64,000 nucleotides of DNA. Source: JAAYEA01 sp012689325 (lineage in GTDB: Bacteria; Chloroflexota; Anaerolineae; JAAYEA01). Below, one piece after another: positions 25,750 to 33,527 of the stretch (position 1 is the first letter of the stretch; every line of letters starts with the position of its first letter). A program made the position numbers and the translations under genes. Below the pieces are notes generated by a model. That model was not told where the DNA came from. It worked only from the letters and a program-made list of their open reading frames with translations, and ran no database searches. The DNA lies in the NCBI GenBank assembly GCA_036841525.1, contig DAITVZ010000012.1, positions 1 to 64,000 of the forward strand. Reading direction: 5' to 3'.

Positions 25750-26881
25750 TGATGCCTCCTATGCGACTTTGTGCGAACTCTTTGCCCCGAGTGTCCTGCG
25801 CGCCTGGCGCGGCCCGCTCGAGAAGAGCGGCTATGATCTTGTGATCCGCCGCCGAAAAAGCGAATTCGCCCACCTGCGATAGAGTGATCCAGCGCCAGTC
25901 CGCCACTTGGAGGCTCTGCGGCTCGGCCCCGACGGCCAGGCAGTCAAAGGTGTGCATGGTAATGCGAAAATGGGTGTAAGCGTGTTGCACGACGGTCAGC
26001 AGCGCGCCCACCGCGATCTCGAGCGCCAGCTCTTCGGCGATCTCGCGCCGCAGGCATTCAGGAAGCGTCTCGCCGTCCTCCTGCTTGCCGCCGGGGAACT
26101 CCCACAGCCCGCCCAAGAGCCCCTGCGGCCGCCGCTGCGCGACAAGAAAGCGCTCCCTGGCCGGGCTCTGCCAGATCACCCCCGCGGCGACCTGGTAATG
26201 GGGCGTCGCCCGGCGCGGGGCGGCGGCGGGGAGCGTCTCCTGGATGCCCAGCCGATAGGCGGCGCAGGCGCTGGCCAGCGGGCAGGCCAGGCAGCGCGGC
26301 CGCTTGGGCACGCAGATCGTCGCCCCCAGATCCATCACGGCCTGGTTCCAGTCGCCGGCCCGGCCGCGGGGGAGTGACTCCGCCGCCAGCCTGGCCAGGG
26401 TCCGCTGGGTATCTGCGGCGCCGATCTCGGCAGTGATGGCGAAGAGCCGGCTCAGCACGCGGCGGGCGTTGCCATCCACCGCGGGCAGGTCCTGGCCGTA
26501 GGCGATGCTCAGGATCGCGCCGGCGGTGTACTCGCCGATGCCGGGCAGGGCGCGCAGCGCGGCCAGGTCGTCGGGCACGCGGCCGCCATGTTCCGCCGCC
26601 ATCCGGCGCGCGGCGGCATGGAGGTTGCGGGCGCGCCCATAGTAGCCCAGCCCCTCCCAGGCCTTCAGCACGTCGTCGAGGGGCGCCTGGGCCAGCGCCG
26701 GGAGCGTGGGAAAGCGCCGCAAAAAGCGCTCATAATACGGCCTGGCGGTGGTCACCTGCGTCTGGTGCAGCATGATCTCCGAGACCCAGATGGCATAGGG
26801 GTCCCGCGTCTGCCGCCAGGGCAGCTCCCTTCCATTGCGGTCATACCAGGCGAGCAGCTGCTCGGCGATGGGTGCGTTCAT
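25742..26881 (-). CDS. mutY: A/G-specific adenine glycosylase with NUDIX-like C-terminal domain
   Basis: Removes adenine mispaired with 8-oxoguanine. From ATG 26881 it has 379 aa. SEIMLHQTQV carries the catalytic Glu, LPGIGEYTAGAIL is the helix-hairpin-helix and VDGNARRVLSRL holds the catalytic Asp. The iron-sulfur cluster motif is C-X6-C-X2-C-X5-C at CVPKRPRCLACPLASAC. The C-terminal NUDIX-like domain contains LLGGLWEFPGGKQEDGE. In-frame ATGs at 26887 and 26902 exist, but the latter lies inside the predicted -10 box. Confidence 0.95.
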   Translation of the reverse strand: MNAPIAEQLLAWYDRNGRELPWRQTRDPYAIWVSEIMLHQTQVTTARPYYERFLRRFPTLPALAQAPLDDVLKAWEGLGYYGRARNLHAAARRMAAEHGGRVPDDLAALRALPGIGEYTAGAILSIAYGQDLPAVDGNARRVLSRLFAITAEIGAADTQRTLARLAAESLPRGRAGDWNQAVMDLGATICVPKRPRCLACPLASACAAYRLGIQETLPAAAPRRATPHYQVAAGVIWQSPARERFLVAQRRPQGLLGGLWEFPGGKQEDGETLPECLRREIAEELALEIAVGALLTVVQHAYTHFRITMHTFDCLAVGAEPQSLQVADWRWITLSQVGEFAFSAADHKIIAALLERAAPGAQDTRGKEFAQSRIGGING

Positions 26882-26892
26882 GTCCATGCCCC

Positions 26893-26921
26893 ATTCTATC
26901 ATGGACCGACAGCGCGAGCAA
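26893..26921 (-). promoter_or_regulatory. Candidate mutY promoter
   Basis: On the minus strand, TTGCTC (26921-26916), a 17-bp spacer and TAGAAT (26898-26893). The gene start lies about 12 bp downstream, so the mRNA leader would be very short or absent. Confidence 0.45.
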
Positions 26922-26962
26922 GCCTGCTACAGGCCAGCTCGCCTGAGCGGCGCCCTCGCGAT

Positions 26963-26991
26963 TTGCACAAACCGGCCAATCCGCGTATAAT
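26963..26991 (+). promoter_or_regulatory. tRNA-Val promoter
   Basis: TTGCAC (26963-26968), a 17-bp spacer and perfect TATAAT (26986-26991), ending 13 bp before the tRNA. Confidence 0.8.
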
Positions 26992-27004
26992 CTGGGCGAA
27001 ACAC

Positions 27005-27078
27005 GGGCAAGTAGCTCAGTTGGTTAGAGTGCCACGTTGACATCGTGGAGGTCGTAGGTTCGATCCCTATCTTGCCCA
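27005..27078 (+). tRNA. tRNA-Val (anticodon GAC)
   Basis: The acceptor GGGCAAG (27005-27011) pairs with CTTGCCC (27071-27077). The anticodon stem CCACG/CGTGG flanks loop TTGACAT with anticodon GAC. The T-arm is TAGGTTCGATCCCTA. CCA is not encoded. Confidence 0.93.
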
Positions 27079-27085
27079 CTTACCC

Positions 27086-27113
27086 AGAGCCTCGCGGCGG
27101 CGAGGCTCTTTCC
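27086..27113 (+). terminator. tRNA-Val terminator
   Basis: AGAGCCTCGC (27086-27095), loop GGCG, GCGAGGCTCT (27100-27109), then TTCC: a perfect 10-bp stem with a short U-tract. It separates the tRNA from crtB. Confidence 0.65.
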
Positions 27114-27165
27114 ATTGACAGACACGGGGACCGAGACCAAGCCAGTCGCTGCCGGGTGCCGGAGC

Positions 27166-28041
27166 ATGAACCAGCCCATACCCACGAGAATCCTGGCGAG
27201 CGGTTACGCTGTCGCCAAAAGGATCACCAAACAGTACGCCAAGACGTTCTACTTTGCCTCTCACTTCCTGCCTCGCCAGAAAAAGCGCGCTGCCTATGCC
27301 GTCTATGCCATCTGCCGGGCCAGCGACGAGGCCGTGGATGACAACGACCATGTGGGCGGCGCGGACGAGCTGGCGCACGTCGAACGAAACATCCAGGCCG
27401 CCTACGACGGCTCGGCGCTGAACACCCCCCTGCTACTCGCCTTTCGCGATGCCGTGATCCGTTACCAGATTCCCCGCAGCTATTTCGACCTGCTGCTCGA
27501 GGGGATGCGCATGGATCTGGACCAGTCGCGCTATCCCACTTTCCTCGAGTTGTACGACTATTGCTACAAGGTCGCCGGGGTCATCGGCCTGATCATGCTC
27601 AAGATCTTTGGACAGCGCGACCCCCAGGCCGGCCAGCACGCCGTCGAGCTGGGCGTCGCCATGCAACTGACCAACATCATCCGGGACATCAAGGAGGACG
27701 CCGAGCGCGGCCGCATCTATATCCCCCAAGACGAGCTGGCGCGCTATGGCGTCTCGGAGCGGCAGATCATCCAGGCCGAGCTGGACGAGCAACTGAGGGC
27801 CCTGCTGATCTACCAGATCGAGCGCGCCAGGCAGTATTACGCCGGCTCGGTGGCGGGAATCAAGATGATCAGCAGCCGCAGCGCCAGGTTCGTGGTCTAT
27901 GCCATGAAGGAGATCTATGGCGCGATCCTGGAAGTGGTGGAGCGCAACGGCTACGACGTCTTTCGCGAGCGGGCCCACGTGAGCGGCAAGGAAAAGGCGC
28001 GGCGGGCCTGGCGCATCCTCTGGCGAGGCCAATACATCTAG
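27166..28041 (+). CDS. crtB: Phytoene synthase (squalene/phytoene synthase family)
   Basis: Condenses two geranylgeranyl diphosphates to phytoene, the first carotenoid step. From ATG 27166 it has 291 aa, a usual length. Both Asp-rich substrate/Mg motifs are present: DEAVD at 54-58 and DIKED at 174-178 inside QLTNIIRDIKEDAERGRIY. An upstream TTG at 27115 would add 17 residues but has no Shine-Dalgarno. The rest of the crt genes lie about 5 kb away on the other strand. It ends at a convergent terminator shared with the M20 gene. Confidence 0.93.
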   Translation: MNQPIPTRILASGYAVAKRITKQYAKTFYFASHFLPRQKKRAAYAVYAICRASDEAVDDNDHVGGADELAHVERNIQAAYDGSALNTPLLLAFRDAVIRYQIPRSYFDLLLEGMRMDLDQSRYPTFLELYDYCYKVAGVIGLIMLKIFGQRDPQAGQHAVELGVAMQLTNIIRDIKEDAERGRIYIPQDELARYGVSERQIIQAELDEQLRALLIYQIERARQYYAGSVAGIKMISSRSARFVVYAMKEIYGAILEVVERNGYDVFRERAHVSGKEKARRAWRILWRGQYI

Positions 28042-28052
28042 CCAGGAAAACG

Positions 28053-28087
28053 AACGGCGGCCACCCCAACGGGCGGCCGCCGTTTTT
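28053..28087. terminator. Terminator between crtB and the M20 amidohydrolase
   Basis: AACGGCGGCC (28053-28062) pairs perfectly with GGCCGCCGTT (28075-28084), followed by TTT. In the minus direction the stem is followed by CGTTTTCC, so it may act on both converging transcripts. Confidence 0.85.
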
Positions 28088-28108
28088 GGTTGGGCAGGGC
28101 TGGGCCTG

Positions 28109-29320
28109 CTAGGCTTGCGCCGCCATGGCCGCTTCCCATTCCTTGTGGGCCTCCTGCAACAGGGCAGGGTTGGCGATCAGTTCAACTGCCATGAACGCCA
28201 TGGCCTTGGCGGCGTCGATGATCGACTGGTGCCCGCGCGGCGTCAGCGTCGCCGCGGCGAACTCGGCGGAATGCGACCGCAGAGAGAGGTCGCCGATGGA
28301 GAGGCGCAGCGTCACGCAGGGGGTCTTGTGGCTAACGTTGCCAAAGTCGGTGGAGCCCATGCCGCGCTCCTCGGGCACCTCGTCCAGCTTGACGCCCGCT
28401 TCCCGCAAGGCCGCGCGCCCCAGCCGGGCCAGCGCCTCGTTGGCGATATAGTTGTGGTAGGGGTTGGCGTATTCCGTCCATTTGAAGGTGGCGCCCGCCA
28501 TGAGCGCCGCGCCCTCGGCGCAATGGATCACCTTCTGGACGACCTCCTCCAGGTAGCTCACCGACTCGGAGCGCACGCGGAAGCGGCAGGAGGCGTATTC
28601 GGGGACCACGTTGGCCGCCGCGCCGCCGTTGGTGATGATGCCGTGGATGCGCACGTCCGGTCTTAGGTGCTGGCGCAGGGCGTTCACGCCGTTATAAGTT
28701 TGGATCACCGCGTCCAGGGCGTTGATCCCCTCGTGCGGCTTGGCCGCGGCGTGGGCGGCCCGGCCAAAGAACTCGAAATCAAAGCCCCGCGCCGCCAGGG
28801 AGGACGCCGTGGAGACCATGTTCAGCGTCCCCGGGTGCATCATGATGGCCGCGTCCACCTGGTCAAAGAGCCCCTGGCTCACCATGGGGATCTTGCCGCC
28901 GGCGCCCTCCGCGGTGGACTCTTCGCAGGGCGTCCCCAAGAGCACCACCGAGCCGGGCAGCTCCTTCATGACGCTGCGCAAGGCGATGGCCGCGCCGATG
29001 GTGGAGGTGGCGATGATGTTGTGGCCGCAGCCGTGGCCGATCCCAGGCAGGGCGTCGTATTCAGCGAGGAGCGCGATGCGGGGGCGCGCGCTCTGCCCGG
29101 GCAGCTCGGCCCGGAAGGCGGTGGGCATCCCCGCCGTGCCGGCCTCGCTGCGGATGCCGTGCCGATCCAGGGTGTTGCGCAACAGGGCGCTGGATTCATA
29201 TTCCTGATAGCCGATCTCGGGGTGAGCGGCCAGATAGTCGCTGGCCTTGACCAGCTCGCGCGCGAGCCGATCCACCTCGGCGGACACACGCTCTTTCATG
29301 GACTGGGCGGAAACCATCAT
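28109..29320 (-). CDS. M20 family amidohydrolase / peptidase
   Basis: 403 aa, starting at ATG 29320 right behind GAGGAGGAG. M20 metal-binding motifs can be followed: LLAEYDALPGIGHGCGHNII (His and Asp ligands), TPCEESTAEGAGGK (Glu pair) and MMHPG. The dimerisation domain starts around FEFFGRAAHAAAKPHEGINALDA. The pattern is that of the M20D branch that includes AbgB-type aminobenzoyl-glutamate hydrolases and amino-acid amidohydrolases. The substrate is not resolvable. It follows the Gfo/Idh/MocA gene by 39 bp and is probably cotranscribed with it. Confidence 0.88.
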   Translation of the reverse strand: MMVSAQSMKERVSAEVDRLARELVKASDYLAAHPEIGYQEYESSALLRNTLDRHGIRSEAGTAGMPTAFRAELPGQSARPRIALLAEYDALPGIGHGCGHNIIATSTIGAAIALRSVMKELPGSVVLLGTPCEESTAEGAGGKIPMVSQGLFDQVDAAIMMHPGTLNMVSTASSLAARGFDFEFFGRAAHAAAKPHEGINALDAVIQTYNGVNALRQHLRPDVRIHGIITNGGAAANVVPEYASCRFRVRSESVSYLEEVVQKVIHCAEGAALMAGATFKWTEYANPYHNYIANEALARLGRAALREAGVKLDEVPEERGMGSTDFGNVSHKTPCVTLRLSIGDLSLRSHSAEFAAATLTPRGHQSIIDAAKAMAFMAVELIANPALLQEAHKEWEAAMAAQA

Positions 29321-29359
29321 CTCCTCCTCGCACTGGGGCCGAAACAGGGGCTGCGGCGA

Positions 29360-30382
29360 TCAGCCGGCGTCCCGATAGAATTGATCCAACCCAAGGCCGC
29401 GCAGGTCGGCCACGCGACGGGCCTCCTCCGCCTCGTAGAGCCGCCAGATGATGCGCAGCCCCTGCAAGCTGCCCTCGCCATCGGTGAGCGGCCGCTGGCC
29501 GGTGCGCACGCAGTCGAGAAAGTGCGCCATCTCGTTTTGCACGTGCTTGCCCGGCGCGGCCTCCAGCAACACCTCTTGCTGGTCCTTCACGTGGGCGATG
29601 AGCTTGCCCTCCGAGATAGCGGCCTCCAGCATCCCCTCGGTGCAATGGGCGTGGAAGGAGTAACGCAGCCGGGTGCCTCGCGCGCCCCAGGTGCCAAAGT
29701 GGTAGCCCAGCCGCCCGCCCTCGAACTCGATGCTGACGTTGCTGGTCCCCTCGCGCTCCATCCAGGGCGTGCCGGTACTGGTGCCCAGGTGCGTGCCACG
29801 CACCGGACGGCCCATGGTCCAGAGCAGCAGGTCGATATAGTGGCAGCCGTGGCTAAAGAGCTGCCCGCCGCCCAGCGTGGCCGCCTTGAGCCCCCAATGG
29901 CCCTCGGGATAGTGGGTGAGCTGCTCGGTCCAGATGGAAAGCTGAAAGAGGTCGCCGTAGGCCCGCGCGTCCAGCAGCTCCTTCAGGCGCACCACCAGGG
30001 GGTGGAAGCGCATGCAATAGGCGATCATCAGCGTGCGATCGGCCTGCTCGGAGGCGTCGATCAGCTCCAGGCACTCGCGCTCGCTGATCGCCATGGGCTT
30101 TTCCAGGAGCACGTGCTTGCCCGCCGCCAGGCAGGCCATCGCCACCGGATGGTGCAGGTGGTGGGGCAAGGCGATAAGCACCGCATCCACATCGTCCAGG
30201 ATCTCGCGATAGTCGGCGGCCACGCGCGCGCCGGGGAGCAGTTCTGCCACCGCCTGCGCCCGCTCCGTGACCACATCCACCGCGGCGGCCAGCCTCATGC
30301 GGTCCTGCGCCGCCTCAAAGCGGGCGACGTGGGCCTTGGCCATGCCCCCGCAGCCGATGAGCCCCAAGCGAATACGTTCCAT
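29360..30382 (-). CDS. Gfo/Idh/MocA family NAD(P)-dependent oxidoreductase
   Basis: 340 aa, starting at ATG 30382 behind GAAGGAGAG. The Rossmann domain begins IRLGLIGCGGMAKAHVARF, and the family motif GKHVLLEKPMAI with the catalytic Lys follows near residue 100. The C-terminal part contains GGGQLFSHGCHYIDLLLW, usual for sugar or inositol dehydrogenases of this group. Substrate unknown. It lies in a run of sugar-acid genes (tartrate-type dehydrogenase, mannonate dehydratase) and precedes an M20 amidohydrolase. Confidence 0.92.
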   Translation of the reverse strand: MERIRLGLIGCGGMAKAHVARFEAAQDRMRLAAAVDVVTERAQAVAELLPGARVAADYREILDDVDAVLIALPHHLHHPVAMACLAAGKHVLLEKPMAISERECLELIDASEQADRTLMIAYCMRFHPLVVRLKELLDARAYGDLFQLSIWTEQLTHYPEGHWGLKAATLGGGQLFSHGCHYIDLLLWTMGRPVRGTHLGTSTGTPWMEREGTSNVSIEFEGGRLGYHFGTWGARGTRLRYSFHAHCTEGMLEAAISEGKLIAHVKDQQEVLLEAAPGKHVQNEMAHFLDCVRTGQRPLTDGEGSLQGLRIIWRLYEAEEARRVADLRGLGLDQFYRDAG

Positions 30383-30447
30383 CTCTCTCCTTCTCGGCCG
30401 GCGCGCAGGCCGGCGCTCGATGGGTAACAAGCTCGCCCATGTTCCGG

Positions 30448-30483
30448 AAAAAGGCACCGCGCCACCAGAGGGGTTGGCGCGGT
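30448..30483 (-). terminator. Terminator of the tartrate-type dehydrogenase gene
   Basis: On the minus strand, ACCGCGCCA pairs with TGGCGCGGT in reverse (30483-30475 with 30464-30456), loop of 10 bases, followed by GCCTTTTTCC. It lies about 50 bp after the stop. Confidence 0.7.
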
Positions 30484-30535
30484 CCATCTTGATCCTAGCT
30501 CTTGGCGGGGCGTCGGCCGCCCGGGACGTCCGGCG

Positions 30536-31606
30536 CTAGCATGCGCGCTCGATGCGGGCAATGATGTCAGCGGTGACGTCGGCGGTCTTGGCTTTGCCGC
30601 CGATATCGGGCGTGCGGACCTTGCCCTCGGCCAGGTTATCCAGCACCACCTGATCCAGACATTTCGCCGCCTCGGCCTCGCCCAAAAAGTCGAGCATCAT
30701 GGCCGCGGCGCGGAAGGTGGCGATGGGGTTGGCGATGCCCTTGCCGACGATATCCGGCGCGGAGCCGTGTACCGGCTCGAACAGCGACGGGCGGGTCCGC
30801 TCGGGGTTGATGTTGGCGCTGGGGGCCAGGCCCAGGCTGCCGACGATGGCCCCGCCGATGTCGGTGAGGATGTCGCCAAAGAGGTTGGAGCCAACCACCA
30901 CGTCATAGTTTTCCGGGCAGCGCACAAAGTTCATGCACAGCGCGTCGATGTGGAACTTGTCGGCGCGGACGGTGGGGTATTCCTTCGCGACCTCGGCCAG
31001 GATCTCGTCCCACATCACCATGGCGAATTTCTGGGCGTTGGACTTGGTGGCCAAGGTCAGGTGGTTGCGTCGCTTGCGCGCCAGCTCGAAGGAGTAGCGC
31101 AGGATGCGCTCCACGCCCTTGCGCGTGTGCATGGCGGTCTGCAGGGCGCACTCGTCGGGCTGGCCGATCTTGAAGCGCCCGCCCAGGCTGGCATACTCGC
31201 CCTCCGAGTTTTCCCGCACCACCATGATATCGATGTCGCCGGCCTTTTTGTTGGCCAGCGGCGAGGCCACGCCGGGGAGCAGCGTCGCCGGGCGGAGGCA
31301 GACGTACTGATCGAAGCGCTGGCGCATCTCGATCAGCGGCACCAGCGTGATGTGATCGGGGACGTGCAGGGGGTCGCCCAGCGCGCCCAGCAGGATCACC
31401 TCATAGTCCTTGATGATATCGATATAGTTGTCGGGCGTCAGCTTGCCCGTCTCGCGCCAGTAGCGGCTGCCCCAGTTAAAGTCGGTCAGCTCCAGCTTGA
31501 AGCCGCCCGAGGCCTGCTCCAACTTGTGCAGCACCTTGATCGTCTCGTCCACCACTTCGATGCCGATGCCGTCGCCGGCATAGACTGCCACTTTGTAACT
31601 GCGCAT
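30536..31606 (-). CDS. Isocitrate/isopropylmalate dehydrogenase family, tartrate/D-malate dehydrogenase-like
   Basis: 356 aa, ATG 31606. The frame starts YKVAVYAGDGIGIEVVDE, the nucleotide-domain opening of beta-decarboxylating dehydrogenases. Residues such as VPDHITLVPLIEMRQRFDQYVCLRP and VVRENSEGEYASLGG point to the tartrate / D-malate branch, not LeuB, since leuC and leuD are absent nearby. The metal-binding segment GSNLFGDILTDIGGAIVGSLG is intact. It oxidises a 2-hydroxy dicarboxylate with NAD. It follows the mannonate dehydratase gene but seems to have its own promoter. Confidence 0.85.
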   Translation of the reverse strand: MRSYKVAVYAGDGIGIEVVDETIKVLHKLEQASGGFKLELTDFNWGSRYWRETGKLTPDNYIDIIKDYEVILLGALGDPLHVPDHITLVPLIEMRQRFDQYVCLRPATLLPGVASPLANKKAGDIDIMVVRENSEGEYASLGGRFKIGQPDECALQTAMHTRKGVERILRYSFELARKRRNHLTLATKSNAQKFAMVMWDEILAEVAKEYPTVRADKFHIDALCMNFVRCPENYDVVVGSNLFGDILTDIGGAIVGSLGLAPSANINPERTRPSLFEPVHGSAPDIVGKGIANPIATFRAAAMMLDFLGEAEAAKCLDQVVLDNLAEGKVRTPDIGGKAKTADVTADIIARIERAC

Positions 31607-31660
31607 CCAACAACCCCCTTGCGATGATCTCGCGCCGCTCGCAGGCAGCGCGTCACTATC

Positions 31661-31689
31661 ATTCTAGCGGATTCGGGCCAGGGGCCAAA
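31661..31689 (-). promoter_or_regulatory. Candidate promoter of the tartrate-type dehydrogenase gene
   Basis: On the minus strand, TTTGGC (31689-31684), a 17-bp spacer and TAGAAT (31666-31661), directly after the mannonate dehydratase stop and 55 bp before the start. Confidence 0.4.
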
Positions 31690-32664
31690 TCACAGATAGC
31701 CCCGCCTGGGCAGCACCGCCAGCGCGGCCAGCAGCGCCTTGATATAGCCCACCGAATAGGCCAGCCCCAGGCTCGCCCCCGGCGTATCGCCCTCCAGCGC
31801 CGGGATGTGGTCGGGGTTCAGGCAGCCGTCGTAGCCCACCTGGTCCAGCGCCAGCAGCACCTTGAACATGTTCATGTCGCCGTCGTCCAGCAGCGTCTCC
31901 TCGAACCCTCCGGAGGTGGCCAGGCTGCCGCGCACGTTGCGGAAATGGACGGCAAAGAGCTTGCCCTTGCGGCCATAGTGGTGGATCTCGTCCAGGATCA
32001 GCGCCGTGCCGCCGGCCTCGGCGCGGGTGCCGATGCAATAGAGCAGCCCCACGTTCGGGCTGGGGAAGGCGTCCAGGACGCGGTGCATGCCCAGGGCGCC
32101 CAGCGGGGTATCAGGATAGGGTGTGTCCGAGGGGTGGATGGTGAGCCGGACGTGGTGCGCTTCCGCGGCCGGGACCATCCGGCCAAAGGCGGCGCAAAAG
32201 CGCGCCCACCACCGCTCGTTCCCCTCCGGCGTCTGCACGGGGATGCGCGCGCGGGCAAAGGCGGCGCTCTCGGCGCGGGAGACATAGCCGCCGCGATGGG
32301 CCGCCCGGCTGGAGGTCATCCCCGGCATGATATCGCCGCCGAAGCGCTGGCGCACCAGGGTGATGCCCGCCTCGCCGAAGACCTGGATCGCCTTGACCAC
32401 CCCCTCCAGCTCGGCCTCGCCCCCCGGCTCGTCGTTCATGAAACGGTCGGTGAGGTTGGGCAGGGTGACGCGGTTGATCTCCAGGCCCCAGGAGGCGATG
32501 CGGCGCTTGATCTTGAGCAGCTCATCCAGGTCGGGATAGCCCTGCTCCTTCACGCCCGGGAAAAAGCCGCCATCGCCGAAATCCACGCAATCGGCGCCCA
32601 ATTGGGTAACTTGGCGCAGGTAGCTATCGGATAGCTCGCGACACCACACGGAAACCTTGATCAT
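31690..32664 (-). CDS. Mannonate dehydratase (UxuA-like)
   Basis: Would convert D-mannonate to 2-keto-3-deoxygluconate in glucuronate breakdown. The start ATG 32664 has AAGGAGGAAA upstream, giving 324 aa, a little shorter than classic UxuA. UxuA-like segments are LTIHPSDTPYPDTPLG (metal His and active site), SPNVGLLYCIGTRAE, LFAVHFRNVRG and FEETLLDDGDMNMF, in the right order for this TIM-barrel family. Other sugar-acid dehydratases of similar fold cannot be ruled out. It fits downstream of the uronate-releasing lyases in region 13-21 kb. Confidence 0.8.
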   Translation of the reverse strand: MIKVSVWCRELSDSYLRQVTQLGADCVDFGDGGFFPGVKEQGYPDLDELLKIKRRIASWGLEINRVTLPNLTDRFMNDEPGGEAELEGVVKAIQVFGEAGITLVRQRFGGDIMPGMTSSRAAHRGGYVSRAESAAFARARIPVQTPEGNERWWARFCAAFGRMVPAAEAHHVRLTIHPSDTPYPDTPLGALGMHRVLDAFPSPNVGLLYCIGTRAEAGGTALILDEIHHYGRKGKLFAVHFRNVRGSLATSGGFEETLLDDGDMNMFKVLLALDQVGYDGCLNPDHIPALEGDTPGASLGLAYSVGYIKALLAALAVLPRRGYL

Positions 32665-32824
32665 GGGACGTTTCCTCCTTCGCCTGCTCGCTGAACCGGC
32701 CAGCGAGCCGAGACCCTTCAGCCCGGCGCTCCGCGCCGCGACCTCAGGGCTGACATTATGACCACACGCCATGCTAGCTACACCTGATTCAGCACACTCT
32801 AGCCGTGCCAAAGCGCCCCGCGCA

Positions 32825-32853
32825 TGTCATGCTGAGGTCCGCCGAAGCATCTG
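32825..32853. repeat. Possible dispersed intergenic repeat remnant
   Basis: The stretch TGTCATGCTGAGGTCCGCCG followed by AAGCATCTG resembles the short TGTCAT-CTGAG-GAAG-ATCT repeats seen between genes in many Chloroflexota. It lies in the 233-bp gap between the uxuA-like start and crtYd, where I see nothing else. Only one copy is visible here. Confidence 0.3.
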
Positions 32854-32897
32854 TCCTGCAGCACACGACGCCATGGCCCACTGAAAACCAAGTAGGC

Positions 32898-33218
32898 TCA
32901 ACTTCTTGGCGTCGCTGCCGCCCGGCCACGCACGACCTCCCAGATGATGACGCTCAGAGTCACCATGCCAAAGCCGAACATGAAATCCTCGATGGGGATG
33001 GTGATGATGCGCACGCCGAGAAAGAAACGCGGCTCGTAGAGCACGATGGGAGTGCCCGCCATGCCCGTCAGGTAGCCGTTCACCAGCAGCTTGAAGCCAA
33101 TGATGATCAGCAAAAAGACATAGTATTCCTTGCGCCGCAGCAGGTTGACCCCGCTCCAGCGGTCCAGTAGGATGGTGGCGACCACGGCGATGGCGCTCAG
33201 AATGGTGTACTCTTTCAT
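32898..33218 (-). CDS. crtYd: Lycopene cyclase domain protein, second subunit (CrtYd-like)
   Basis: 106 aa with three membrane helices (about 5-20, 35-52 and 75-97). The motif FFLGVRIITIPIEDFMFGF is the conserved Pro-Ile-Glu-(E/D) element of the CrtYc/d lycopene cyclases, the second half-site of the heterodimer. The start ATG 33218 overlaps the crtYc stop as ATGA, so translation is coupled. Together with CrtYc it should cyclise the ends of lycopene to beta-ionone rings. Confidence 0.88.
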   Translation of the reverse strand: MKEYTILSAIAVVATILLDRWSGVNLLRRKEYYVFLLIIIGFKLLVNGYLTGMAGTPIVLYEPRFFLGVRIITIPIEDFMFGFGMVTLSVIIWEVVRGRAAATPRS

Positions 33219-33523
33219 AGCCACCGCTCCTTGATGTACTTGATCGCCTCCCAGGTGAACAAGCAGCAAAAGGGGATCACCACGAAAAAGAGCCACTCCT
33301 CCAGCGGCAAGTTGATGATCTGGATGCCCCAGACGCCGCTGGGATCGAAATGCCAGTGCCCGCGCCAGGTGGCAAAGACGTCCCAGAGGCCATAGATCAC
33401 CACCACCGCCCCGATGCTATACAGCAAGGCTCGGGGGCTCTTGTAGAACTTGAGCGGCGGCCACACGCTGATCAGGAGCGGCACGGCCAGCGAGAGGACC
33501 AACACCCACATGTATCTGGACAT
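33215..33523 (-). CDS. crtYc: Lycopene cyclase domain protein, first subunit (CrtYc-like)
   Basis: 102 aa with three membrane helices. GVWGIQIINLPLEEWLFF contains the Pro-Leu-Glu-Glu motif that marks this cyclase family. The start ATG 33523 is 4 bp after the crtI stop, and the stop overlaps crtYd. Heterodimeric CrtYc/CrtYd cyclases are best known from Actinobacteria; elsewhere the two halves are often fused. Confidence 0.9.
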   Translation of the reverse strand: MSRYMWVLVLSLAVPLLISVWPPLKFYKSPRALLYSIGAVVVIYGLWDVFATWRGHWHFDPSGVWGIQIINLPLEEWLFFVVIPFCCLFTWEAIKYIKERWL

Positions 33524-33527
33524 GGCG

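Noticed and set aside
27115..27165. TTGACA at 27115 as a crtB promoter -35 box
   Set aside because: No -10-like sequence is found at 15-19 bp downstream; the source of crtB transcription remains open.
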